From contig CDMY01000234.1 in assembly GCA_001179505.1 (NCBI GenBank), positions 17,816 through 81,815 of the forward strand: 64,000 bases of DNA, in the 5' to 3' direction. The notes beneath the pieces are model-generated. The model ran no database searches, was not told the origin of the DNA, and saw nothing but the letters and a program-made list of their open reading frames with translations. The stretch is from Vitrella brassicaformis (lineage: Eukaryota > Sar > Vitrellaceae). How positions within the stretch are numbered: the stretch's first letter is position 1; every line of letters begins with the position of its first letter. This document shows positions 44,807-55,670 of the stretch, piece after piece. The translations under genes and the position numbers were made by a program.

Positions 44807-45969
44807 GGGCTCCTCAACAACGCAAGTACCTGCCAAAACACGCAGGCGGGACGACATTCCAACGCGATATGCACTGTGCCGTTCAGAGTGGCACATTCAC
44901 CCCCCATCAGGGCGAGACCAAAGGGCAGAGGGAAACCAGAAAAAGAGGCAATGGCGGAGTGCGTGGAAATCATTTGAGAAAATAAAAAGAAAAGACAGCC
45001 GTCTCCGTCTCCAGCTCCGGCGAGAAGGTCGCGAAGCTTAGGTAAATTTTGCGTGTCGTGAAAGCGTCTTGCCCAACAGCGAGAGTGACGAAACATCGCA
45101 CACCGATTTCCGGAGCCACATCGAAGCCCAATGTCTCGATCAACACAATTGTGCGTACAGTTTGTTGGCTCACACAGGGGCACAGCTGGGCACTACAACG
45201 TTAACGTGTGAATGCAGAGGGAAGCTGAGTGGTTGGATGCAACCTGTGAAGGGAGGATGATGATAATTTGATGTACAGTCGGTTTTCGGGGTCCACAGAC
45301 AGAGAGCCATAGGGTGGGAGTGACGGCGTGAAAGAGGGAGCGGGGGTCCCCGACTTACCGACCGAAAAACGACCCACCCATGGATGGCAGCCATTGCATT
45401 CGTAGACAAATGTATAGAGACAGACAGACAGACAGACAGTCGCTCATCTCTCCCTCGACATACATATGCGATAGATACACAGATAGATTGATGGGTGGAT
45501 AGCACCAGAGGTGTGTGTTTCTATCTGGCGAGCGGAAAAAAGAGTGATGGACACGGCTGGACTGACTTGGTGGCCGTTGAGCGGTCAGTTGCTTTGTCTG
45601 GTATTGTCCATGAGCTGATGATATCTATCGGATACTCGGTGGGAGAAAATCCGATAGATATCATCAGCCCACCTGCAGGACCAAACAAGGCAGCGCCCGC
45701 CGCCAGCATACTCACTCCGTCATAGATGCTTCCATGGTTCGTGCGATACGAAGCCAGACATACAGACAGACAGACAGACAGACACCCGCTCTCAAATATA
45801 CAACACACACCCCACTCGTCCTTATCTTTTGTCTGTCTGCAGCTTGACGCACGTGAGCATGAAGGTATGTAAGATAAAGACAATGAAGGGATAGACAGCG
45901 GACAGACAAACAGGGAAAAACTCAGTCAATGCACCCACTGCAGCCCCCATCCATTCTCACGTCTGACAC
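44807..45969. other. Intergenic region between two minus-strand genes
   Basis: 1.16 kb upstream of the coiled-coil gene and downstream of the 4-TM gene. A minus-strand open frame at 44608-45183 looks tempting but is crossed by good splice sites of the coiled-coil gene. The notable element is the long hairpin at 45614-45668. Confidence 0.45.
45614..45668. repeat. Perfect 20-bp inverted repeat with 15-nt loop
   Basis: Arm 1 (45614-45633) is gctgatgatatctatcggat and arm 2 (45649-45668) is its exact reverse complement. Pairing continues imperfectly outward for a further 30-40 bp on each side (tttgtctggt against the complement of accaaacaag), so the whole fold-back may span about 45565-45715. No gene overlaps it with confidence. 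Confidence 0.9.
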
Positions 45970-47708
45970 TCAGACGTCCAGCAGACACGTGTCGTCGCCC
46001 CGCCGGCCATTGGGCGACCCGCCATCACTTCCACCACTCGCCATGAGAGAGGCGAATGGCGGCCGCCCGCCCCTCCACCCCACTGTCTCATTAATACTGT
46101 TCTCGTCACCGCCAGCCATCTCCACGTCGATGCTGCTGCGCGTCGATTGCGTCGAGAAGGAACCGGCCCACTTGTCGTCAGAGGAGAGGGGGGGCGACAG
46201 GGGGATGTCGGTCGTCTCGTCGATGTCAGCTGTGTCGGGGTCGCTCTTGACGAGTTGGTACTGGATGCGCTGGGAGTGGAGGGGGGGGGGGGTGTAGGAG
46301 TAGGGAACCGTCTCAAAGCTATCGGCGGGGGCGCCGCTCATCTCGCTGCCGTAGATGTGCGCCTCGACTGCGTGTTGGCTGTCGTTGGGGTTGCCGATGT
46401 CCTTCTCGAACAGCTGCACATACGACCACACCACATACGCGAAATAACCTGTTTGTCGGTCGACACACACAGAGAAACACAAGACAGACATGGGTGCAGA
46501 TGCGAGTGTCTGTCTGCACGAGTGCTGTCTGCGGTCACCGCCGATGAAGACGTTGCCCACGAGAAGGGCGAATATGGTGGTCCTGACGACCGTGCAGGCC
46601 TCAGCAAAGCCGGCACTGGCACGCTGCGAGTGGTGGGCAAACAGCTTCTTTCCCTCTGCCTCCAAACCCGCACGCGCCTGAAGGACAGTGGAGGACGCAC
46701 ACACAGGCGGTTGTGTGTCCGTGTTGTGCCCCGCATTTTTTGTTGGCTGTGGCTGGCAGGGCAAGGTGCTTGGCTTGCTTACTTCGTCGCAGACGATGGC
46801 CATCCATACGGCGAGCCATATGGTGTCGACGACGATGCACGTGACGTAGTAGAAGAAGTAGGTCTGCACGGGGGTCAGCCTGCGATCGGACCTGAAGATC
46901 TCTGCGTGGCGCGACGTGTTCCTGACCACACACAAACACACACACGCATTCACACGCAAGCCTCTTCGTGTGCCGTGACTGACGGCCTGATGGCTTGCCT
47001 GAAGACGGCCACGAGGCAGAGCAGCGATAGCGTGAAGCGGACAGCCGCCAATAGGAGAGCTGCAACCACACAAAACACGACACACACACACACACACATA
47101 CACACACGAGAATGGTTGCCATCCCTCCCCTCCTTGTCTGTGTTTGCCATTGCCTACATATGCCCTCTGCGACGGGGCCGTTGCCCTCAGCATACTCTAC
47201 ACACACAACACGACAGCGTCGAACAGTCAGACCAGATGAGCGTTCGAGCGTCCTGTTCGGCCTGGGTCTAGAAGGTGCGTGTACGATAGATACCCTCGAA
47301 CACGATGATGCCCGAGCTCCCGAGGACGGAAAAGAAGGCGTCCGCCTGCACACAGAGAGGAGAGGGACGGACGCACGCGCACAAGACAGCAAACCCCGTG
47401 TGTGTACGTGTGTGACACATGCATGTGGTTGCAGCCCGTTGGTGTGTCTGTGTGTGACGGGGCCATACCATGTCGAGGGATGCGATCCATGTGACTCCCG
47501 CCGCCAGTGACTGGCCACAGCAAAACTGACACACCACACGCAGACACACACACACCACAGACAGACAGACAGCCATGCGTGCGTCAGTGAGAAGATGGGG
47601 AGATCTCCCTTTCTCCCTCTCCCCGGTGCGTACGGACGGCCTGCATTGTCTGTGTCTTACCCCAGTCAGTGGCTCCACCTTGAAGCCCAGCAGACCGTCG
47701 AACACCAT
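45970..47708 (-). CDS. Four-TM membrane protein, unknown family
   Basis: The start at 47708 gives MVFDGLLGFKVEPLTG, followed by exons FCCGQSLAAGVTWIASLDM and ADAFFSVLGSSGIIVFEG, then EYAEGNGPVAEG. Clear hydrophobic helices follow: LLLAAVRFTLSLLCLVAVF, TYFFYYVTCIVVDTIWLAVW and TTIFALLVGNVFIGG leading into YFAYVVWSYVQLF. With the first Cys-Cys helix this makes four membrane segments. The C-terminal about 130 residues are cytosolic-looking, acidic and Ser/Thr-rich, ending DDTCLLDV. Overall shape resembles tetraspanning adaptor-type proteins but I recognise no family signature. It has seven or more exons with short introns, several holding (TG)n tracts. It is divergent from the DUF4336 gene (227 bp). 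Confidence 0.7.
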
Positions 47709-47935
47709 CTTGCCTCTGGCGCGCCGCCTTGATATGCACAAATGGCGGTGTCCAGGCAACGGGAACGCAGATCTGTAAAAAAGCAGATGCGATAGGGCCT
47801 CCTGTCCTCGGAAGCTTTGGTTTTTGTCCGATGTCGGACTCTCAGAAGGGATCGGCGACGCGAGCTTAGGTTTTCAAACCCTTCACATCTCCCCCGGCGC
47901 TGTCCATCCATCCGCTGCATTTGACTGACAGCATC

Positions 47936-49718
47936 ATGGTGCAGCCGCAGAGGACCACGATCTTGCTCATGATCTGCCTGGCCCCGCTGCTGTCCATCGC
48001 AGCCTTCCGACCCTCCCCGTCTGCCTTTGTCCGCCATGCATCCTTCTCCCTCCAATCGCCACATAAACACACGAGGAGGCGGCACCGTCTTATGCACAGC
48101 AGCCCGACGATGCTCTCGCTGCCGCCAGTGCTTGAGGGCCTGCTCAAGCCGACGACGACAGGCAGACCGAGTTCGTTTGTTGAGAGGCGCGACGAGCGGC
48201 CCGATGCGGGCAGGTTCTATCTGAATCCCTTCTGGGCGCCCTATTTCACAAGGCCGACGTTAAGGCGGCAGCTTGATGAGTGGACATGGGTGTTCGAGCA
48301 GCGGCTGGGCCTCTTCAATGTGAGTGAGATCGTCAGGTGGGCAAAAGCGGAAGCGACGGCAGTGAATGAATGCGGCAGGATGAAGCGGGTTTCCTCTTCT
48401 CGCTGTCTGTCTGTCTGTCTGTCTGTCTGGGTGTGTGTGACTGTGTGTGTGTGACTGCGTGTGGTTTAGGATGACGGTGTTGCGGTTGGACAGTGGTGGG
48501 CTGTTTGTGTTCTCTCCCGTGGCGCCGACTGGCGAATGCATCGCACTGCTTAATGTGGGCACTCCGACAATCCGCCAGATGTGCGTCGGTCACTGTGGTA
48601 CTGGATGGATGGATGGCTTCAGGACATTGGCGGCGAGGTTGAGTACATTGTCCTCCCGAGTGCTGCGCTCGAACACAAACTGTGTATGTGATCAACGAGG
48701 CGCTATGTGTGTGCGTGTGTATTCCTGAATGATGAGTTCGTCTTTTGTTCCTCCATCTTTGCTATGCCATGCAGTCACCCAGAGCTTCGTCAAGAAGTAC
48801 CCAAGGGCAGAGGTACACATCGATGATGGCACTTTCACACACATACAGCCAGCACCCATGATCTCCTTCTCCTCTCTCGTCAGGTCTTTATCGCTCCCGG
48901 CCAGTTCTCATACCCCTTCTCCCCTCCCGGCGGCCCGCTGGGCTTCACGCCAGACGGAGTGCTCACCAACGATCTGATAACACCATTCAGCAACGAGATA
49001 GAGCACGCAACTTTCCTGGCATCGTCGGACGTCGGCAGTGCGGCTGAGGTGGCCATGTTCCACAAAAGCAGTCGCACCTTACTGACCGTCGACAGCATCG
49101 CTTTGATCGACCGACGGCGGGAGGAGAGGCGAGACGTGAAGGCGCAGTGCAGCGCGCTGCAGGTGCGCGATCGAGGGAGCGAGGAGCGAGTCGTTGTGTG
49201 TATGAGCGCCGCCCTCGTTGTATCCTTCTGTGTTGCAGGTGCTGTTCTTCCAGTGTGCGCCTGATGTGAACCCAAGTGGCTTCTTTTACAACGTCCCCAG
49301 CAAGTACGACAACTGGTTCGATCAGCTCGTGGTGCCGCCCACCGTCAGGAAATGGGTGAACAAGGAAATGAGATCGCTTGGGAAGGGGTGGTGACGACTT
49401 GGCTCTGTGGCCGTCGGCAGGTGATCGAGGTCAACCCTCAGACGACCAAGGAATGGCTCGATCGCATCTCACGCTTCAAATTCGACCGCATCATACCCTG
49501 CCACTTCGACGCGCCAATCGCAGCAAACACGTAAGCCGACGCCTTCCTGCTGTGTGTGCTGTTGCCCCATCCTTGCGCGTGTGTCTGTGTTGGTCAGTCG
49601 GGATTTCCTCGCCAGCTTCTCGTTCTTGACTGACCGGAGGAAAGCCGACGCGACTTTTCGGCCTGGACTTGCACCTTTCATTGAGAGTGTGGCGGAGAGC
49701 CTCCCCAAGGGACGGTGA
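47936..49718 (+). CDS. DUF4336 family protein, probably plastid-targeted
   Basis: Eight exons (47936-48336, 48470-48554, 48623-48683, 48775-48812, 48884-49162, 49239-49355, 49421-49530, 49598-49718) join in frame for 403 residues. The start at 47936 opens a signal peptide (MVQPQRTTILLMICLAPLLS) ending IAA, followed by FRPSPSAFVRHASFSLQ, a classical bipartite plastid presequence with Phe at +1. The body has the family's NPFWAPYFTRPTLRRQLDEW, MTVLRLDSGGLFVFSPVAP, EVEYIVLPSAALEHKLF, VFIAPGQFSYPF, EVAMFHKSSRTLLTVDS and DRIIPCHFDAPI. DUF4336 is shared by cyanobacteria and plastid-bearing eukaryotes; its pattern of His and Asp resembles metallo-beta-lactamase folds. Biochemical role unknown. Confidence 0.88.
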
Positions 49719-50164
49719 TCGACGGTGACCTGTCAACCGACAGAGGGAGAGGTGCAATGGGTGTCGATCAGTGAGGGTGGATGCATTTACTGTCTTGGAT
49801 GGATGGATGGATGGATGGACTCTTCCACGCCAGCGACGGTTTGTGGTCTGAGTGAATGAAGATAAGGTTCAGTGCATGCAATGCATGACTGAGGGACACT
49901 TTGTCCCTCCCTGTCAAGTCTGTCTACTGAGACGTACGCATGTCATCTCATGTATGTCTCACGCTACCTACACGCTATCGACACCAGTGTGTGTGCTACT
50001 CACACAAGACATCCAGGCATGCATCGCATCAGATACATCACGGGCATCTACACGCCCACATGGCACACTGCCGCCCATCGACGGGCCCGACTATTGTGTC
50101 TCGTGCTGACCGATCGCCGCCCTCCACCACATCGCGCCACCTCATTCGAAAGCCAACAGTCGTA
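49719..50164. other. Convergent intergenic region
   Basis: 446 bp between the DUF4336 gene (+) and the long coiled-coil gene (-), with a (ggat)n run at about 49798-49818. No gene is seen. Confidence 0.4.
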
Positions 50165-53100
50165 TCATTCCGGTGCGCCTCCCTGTCTCAAGAAAGGCGG
50201 GTGCGTGAAGGAGGGCGTCATCGAGCGAGAGACACCAGTGTAGAGAATCGGCCGTATAAGGGGGTTTGGTGGCGGTGGTACTGGTGGGTGGGTGCTGCAG
50301 CACTTGCTCTGCTGCGGTGAGCGGCTGCGCGTGTCCGTCTGCGTAGCGGGCTGAAGGGAAGAGGGCATTATAGCGTTGTTCACCCAGCGAAGTGGGGGAC
50401 TGGCAGACAGAGGATGCAAAGGAATGAGCGTGGGTATGCGTATCTGTGGTCTGTGTCGGCATACCGGATGATGAGTGGCGGCGATTTGATGACCAAGCAC
50501 CCGCGGGCCTCGCCTTGTGGCTGAGGCTTTGAGGGAGGGGGTGCTGACTTGTGAGCCCGTCGGGGAGGCTCGTTCATGACCATGGCTCGGTCCAGCTCCT
50601 GCATGGCTTGGTCGAAATCGCCACCCAGGTGCTCCAATCTACGCAGGCTGGTCTTCATTTGCTGACACATCGCACGAGGGACACGACCACATGGATATGT
50701 GTGAGGCACGTTTTTGTCTCCGTGTGCGGTCACCTGTATGTGCTGCTGCAGTGTGTGCAGGCTCTCCAGCTGCGGTGGTGTCTGTGTCTTGCCTCCTGCT
50801 CCCGCTGCCGCCCTGCTGTGGCAGCTGAGGATGGACAGAGGCGCAGACTGATGCGAGCCGGCGCCATCAAATGTCGGCGTTCTTATGATGCCGCCCCCTG
50901 GCGCTGCCGCATCATTCGATCCTCTCCTATTCACCACAATCCTCACGTGTCTGCCCTCGCCATGGTTTTCCCTCAGCTGTCGGTTCTCCTCCCGTAATGC
51001 ATCGATCTCTCTCTCCAGCTCCTCAATGCGGTGCATCTGCCGCCTGAGCGTGTCACCTGTGGCGTTGGCAAGGTCGTCGAAGTAGAGGTTTCTGGGGCTG
51101 ATGTTCTCGCTGCTGCTGTCTTCGCTGTTGGAGCTGTTGAGCATCATGCTGTGCAACATGTCTCGGTCGCCAGTGCCGCCCAAAGCCAGGGAGGGCGAAA
51201 TAGCGCCGAAGATGTCCGGTCTCTGAAGTAGAGAGAGCGAAATATCTGTCATCCCATGAGATGTCATTTGTCTCGTGATACCTGGGAAACGATCTCCTTG
51301 ATCAGGTCCTGCATCTTCTCCATCTGATTTACGACATACAGGAGAGGATCCCACACACATGTCTTGTGTCGCTTACCCACCCGACCACCTGTGCGACGAA
51401 TCTGGGTGTGGCGGCCATCGAACCAGATGGCCGCCCCGGCGTCATAGCCCCATAAACACTGCTGGCTCGTCTTCGATCGCTCTGGCTGTCGGGTGTGGTT
51501 GGGGATCGGCTATTGGCCAACGGGTCGGGGGATGAGGTGGTCGACGGTCGATGGGAGTTGAGACGGAGTGGGGACGGCTTCGGGCGCGACGCCCGGCGAC
51601 CCGCCTTTGAGGACTCATCTTCGATGAGGGTCACCGTCTTCCTTCGTCCAGTTGATTGGGGTGGGGATCTCTTGGTTAGCCTGTTTCCGACTACCCCGAC
51701 AGGCACAATCTCCTCCTTCAACCTCTGCAGCTTGTTGATCGCCTTGTCCTTCTGCCGCCCCCTCGTTATGCCCCGCAGGGTCCCTTCCAAGTGTTGAATC
51801 CGCCGCTTCAGGTCGAGGTTCTCACTTGTGACGCTCCGAAGGTTCTCGCGCAATATGAGCTCAACTTCGTCGTCGTCTCGGCTCCGTCTCGGAAGCTCGG
51901 CGCTCGCCGCTCGCCATAAGTCCCTGTTGATGAGAGCATTGAGCGGCTCTCTAGGCGATGGAACGACTGGGTCGTCGGCGGAGGCGGCGCTGTCGTCCTG
52001 CAGCGCGCTACTGAGCTCGTCACTGAGGGATTTTGGTGCGAGGGGGAGCCGGGGGACGGCGGGAGCGGCAGACTGAAAAGGCCAAAGAGGGATAAAGCTT
52101 GTCACAATAATACGTGCGTGTGATTGTTAGCGTACCGATGGTGAGACGTTTTGTCTGTCGTTGCCGCCTTGCGACTCTGGTCTCGACTCCCGCGATGCCC
52201 TCGGTGTGACGTCGGCTCTCAGCAGCTGCCGATCGAGGTTGGCCCCGTCAGACAGACCTGACAGGCAGTCAAGAAGTGAAGGACCGATACACTGTGATCT
52301 CTTGTGTCTTTGTACTCAGTCTGGTGATGGACGTGCGGTCGCCGAAGATTGTCATGTTGCGTTGGTTGCGGGCGTGGAGCAGAGCGGTCACTTCGTCCTA
52401 GCAAATCAACACACACAGAGACATGCCTCTCAACACTTGCTACAAATAGAGAGATGCTGTCTCAGTACCTTTTCCTTCTGCAGCAGCCTGTTTCTCTCTT
52501 CGAGTGCGTGTTTGGCCTTTTCCAAATCAATGAGGTTACTCTGCAGGCCCAGCAGACGAGATTGCATCCGACGCATTTCAATCCTGAGGCGGCACACAGA
52601 TATAGAAACTTGAGTGAGACATGGGAGACACAGAGTTCACTCACTTTTGCTGGGAGTCTGCCCTCTTGACGGCGGGCGGTAGGGTGGCGTTGAGGGCCAT
52701 CTGCTCTAGGTCCTTCACCGCCCCGTCGTCATGGCCGGACATCTTGTCAAGCGACTCCTGCAAGCACCACCAACCGTCCATCACGTTGCCGACCAGCATC
52801 GTTCATGCATGTCTCACCCACCTGGAGGTCCGTCACTTGCTGCTTCAGACGTTCGTTTTCGCGCATCAGCTGAGACTTCTGCCTCTCTAGGTTATCCAGT
52901 GACTGACCACACATGCAGACATACCACTTGTGTCTCACCATCGATGGTCGTGTCGTGTCACACCATTTTGGCAATTTCGTCTTCGCTGGATCGCGAAGCC
53001 CTGTCTTGTCGGCTCAGCTGTGTCCTTAAGTTGGCGTTCTCCTCCTTGAGTCTCTCCCCCTCTCGCCTGAGGAAGCCAATCTCCTCCACCATGCTGTCCC

Positions 53101-55042
53101 ATTCTGCCTCGTAACCACCCGAGCTCTGCGACACAATGAACGAGCCGTGCATATGTGCACGCCGCTTGTGTCTGTGCTACTCACCGCGGCAGACTCTCGT
53201 CTGAGTGATCGGTTGCTGTGTCGTCGCTTCTTGAGGGCGGCAATGGTTCGGCGCAGCGACGCGACCTCTTCTTCCAACCCGACATCACGCTGCGCAAAGT
53301 CACCCAACACGACCTCGGTGCGCTCCAACTGCTCTGTCAGCTCCTGCACCACACATGGACCCATGGTGTCCATGTCTTTGTCAGTGCATGTAGTGTGCCT
53401 TGAGTGACTGACGTCATTTTCAGCCCCAACGCGTCTCAGCTCTTTGATAAGGGTTGATGTGCGAATCTCTTCCATCTCGCTCTGTAGCTGGACGAGCCGA
53501 TTCTGTGTCTCAGCCAACTCCTGCATGAAAGAACGGCTTGGTTTTGATGCGTCGATGTCTCTCTTCTTGGCTCACCTTCTCTGCTTCTGTCCGTCTGGTC
53601 TTCTCTTCCTCCAGTTCTCTGGCCAGCTGCTGTGACTTCCCTCCATCAAGCAGACCTATGGGGCCGCCAGATCGGTGCACTACAGCAACACATGCAGATG
53701 AAAGACATGCACTCATGAGAGAAAGGCTTGGATGTGCTTGCCCCCCACCCTGGAGGGTCTGCAGCTCGTCTAGGTCTTCTTCATCCATGTCAATCATCTC
53801 CACACCCCGCTGCAGCGACTGCATGCCACCGAAGGCAAGGCGCACACACATTCGGTCCGAATGCGTCGGTCCTTCTGCCTTCCTTCGTTCCTGGTACCGT
53901 GAGCACTTTTATAAGCGAAAACATCTTGCCCGTCACGACGACGCTTTGGAAACGGTCGCGCAGCTGATCGCCACTCTTCATCGACATCACGGACGACCAA
54001 TCAGCCAACAGCGAGCCCCCTCCGCTTTGCCTCTCAGGCTGGACGTCAGTCTTCCTTCGTGTATTCTCTTCGTGCGCCGTTTCCCCTGCTGTCTCTTCGA
54101 AGGACTTCGACCGCTCATCGGTCGGGTCAGAGTGCCGTTGGTCTGTCGAGTGAGAGGAGCGGGGCTGCAGCGAGTCGCGGGAAGGAAAGCCGCCACGACG
54201 CCTGGCTGCGAACTGCGCGTTGATGTCGCTGGCCGATCGTAGGAGGTCGGAGACGCGATGCTCCATGTCGTCGATCCTCTGCTCGACATTCTTCTTGCCT
54301 TCGTCTCGTCTGCCATCCCCCTCCTCCCCCTCCTCCGCAATTGTCATCAGCGCGGGCACAGTACTCGCGCTCACAAGACCCGACGGCCGACCCCGACCAA
54401 CGCCTCTCCCCCTTGCGGCCGTCGCTGCCTGACTCGTGGGTGATTTGAGAGGGCTCTCGGGGTCGGCGAGGATAGACTCTTTTGGCTCGGACGCGTCTGT
54501 GTTGGCGGACGCGACAGGCCATCGAATTTGGAGGGACTTGCGATGGCTGCCGGACTGCTGGGATTGCCGGGGACCCGCGCCGCTGCAAACAAGAGTCAGG
54601 GACCGAAAAACAAGGTGAATCCCTTTTCAGACGGCCCTGTTATTTGTTGACCGTTGTTTTGTGGACTCTTTCTTTGTTCCCTCTGGTAGAGTGAGGGCAC
54701 CAGCCGAGCTTGACCGCGCGTTTTTCATGAGGTCCACGGTCAAAGACAGACGGTGGCTCGACTTGCTGGTGGGCCTGAGGCAAAGAGGGCGCTATCCCAT
54801 TCGGGCAACGCGTCCGAGTACCTCTCAGTGCTCTGTGATGTTCGTGAAGCTGCACTTCTGCCGAGATGAGGTGTGGTTGGCGTCTTGGGGGCTGATGCAC
54901 CATCAAAGGAACCGTCGAATAGCAGCGAGCGCGAAAGCCTGAAAGTACACAAAAGGCACCTCCACCTGTCTGCGTATTGCACGCAGTATGGCCGTACGCA
55001 CCGGCCATCATCGTCGCTCCCTTTGGATAGTCCCAATGGCAT
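50165..55042 (-). CDS. Long coiled-coil protein, unknown family
   Basis: The start at 55042 (MPLGLSKGSDDDGR) is supported because exons 55042-55002, 54938-54822 and 54582 onward join in phase. The N-terminus is Ser/Thr/Pro-rich (GASAPKTPTTPHLGRSAAS). Short coiled-coil exons follow: IDDMEHRVSDLLRSASDIN, LARELEEEKTRRTEAEK, ELAETQNRLVQLQSEMEE, ELTEQLERTEVVLGDFAQ, GFLRREGERLKEENANLR, LERQKSQLMRENERLKQQ and LGLQSNLIDLEKAKHALEE, then a basic Ser-rich region, another coil (RIEELEREIDALREENRQLR) and a C-terminal exon ending RQGGAPE. About 16 exons, more than 1,000 residues. Such proteins usually organise cytoskeletal or basal-body structures; that role is inferred only from shape. Confidence 0.75.
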
Positions 55043-55670
55043 GTCCCTAAAGGCGGCAGACAGGCGAGGCGGCCGGGCTCGTGTGTCGAGGCGGATGCCA
55101 AACTTAGGGCGGGCTGTCGAGGAACGACGGAAGCTGCGCAGAGGAGCGAATGTGAGGGGCGACTCTCACATTCAGCGTTTGTCGCTGTGCCCCCTGTTTG
55201 TACCTGCTGGCGTCATTTGTTCTCTGACCCCCACCCTCTGCAATCTGTGCGCACAGCAAACAAGACCGAAAGAGTGGCAAAGTGCCATTGGCCCATGGCT
55301 CAAATGTACCTCGACGCTTCTGCTGTGCCTGAGTGCTATTCGAGGGGCAGGCTGCAGGCACATAAGAGATACACGTCTGATCACGCCATGCTTACCATAC
55401 CCGCTGACAACCTGACAACCATACTCGCTTACCATACACGTCTGTTCAATGGCTGCGAGGCGGGCCTCTTTGCTCAAGCTTTCCATCATTCCCAAAACTC
55501 CTCGCAGGGGGAAGGAGGAAGGGGAAGAAGGGAGAGCGTTCGACTTCGTTTTGAGATCGCAACTGGCGATCCGTCGCGCGACGGATCCGCAATTGCGGAT
55601 CCGCACAACGCAGAAAGGAACGCATGAGGGCTTCAGCAGCATGTATCTTCTCTCCAGATCTACACTCACA
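55043..55670. promoter_or_regulatory. Divergent intergenic region (628 bp) with nested palindromes
   Basis: The spacer lies between the coiled-coil gene (-) and the S28 peptidase gene (+). The palindromes at 55554-55603 lie 68-117 bp upstream of the peptidase ATG, probably in its 5' UTR or promoter. Confidence 0.45.
55554..55603. repeat. Three adjacent/overlapping palindromes
   Basis: In order: gatcgc-aactg-gcgatc (55554-55570), a perfect 20-bp palindrome gatccgtcgcgcgacggatc (55568-55587) and a perfect 22-bp palindrome centred on aattg (55582-55603, ggatccgcaattgcggatcc plus one flanking pair). The last two share cggatc. Confidence 0.9.

Noticed and set aside
45034-45051. Shared string agcttaggt followed by A/T-rich bases at 45034-45051 and 47860-47873, considered as a promoter motif
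   Set aside because: Only two good copies at different distances from starts; not enough to call.
44608-45183. 191-codon minus-strand frame with signal-like start (MISTHSAIASFSG...)
   Set aside because: It runs through a good GTAAGT donor and a cattcag acceptor, and a spliced reading of the same DNA joins in phase to the coiled-coil exons with more plausible protein.
45495-45883. Small ORFs on both strands around the hairpin (MISIGYSVG..., MISIGFSPT...)
   Set aside because: Their similarity is a by-product of the inverted repeat. Neither has splice partners or recognisable domains.
54873-55415. 180-codon plus-strand frame upstream of the S28 gene
   Set aside because: It is antisense to exons 1-2 of the coiled-coil gene, which are supported by phase. 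Its translation has no family features.
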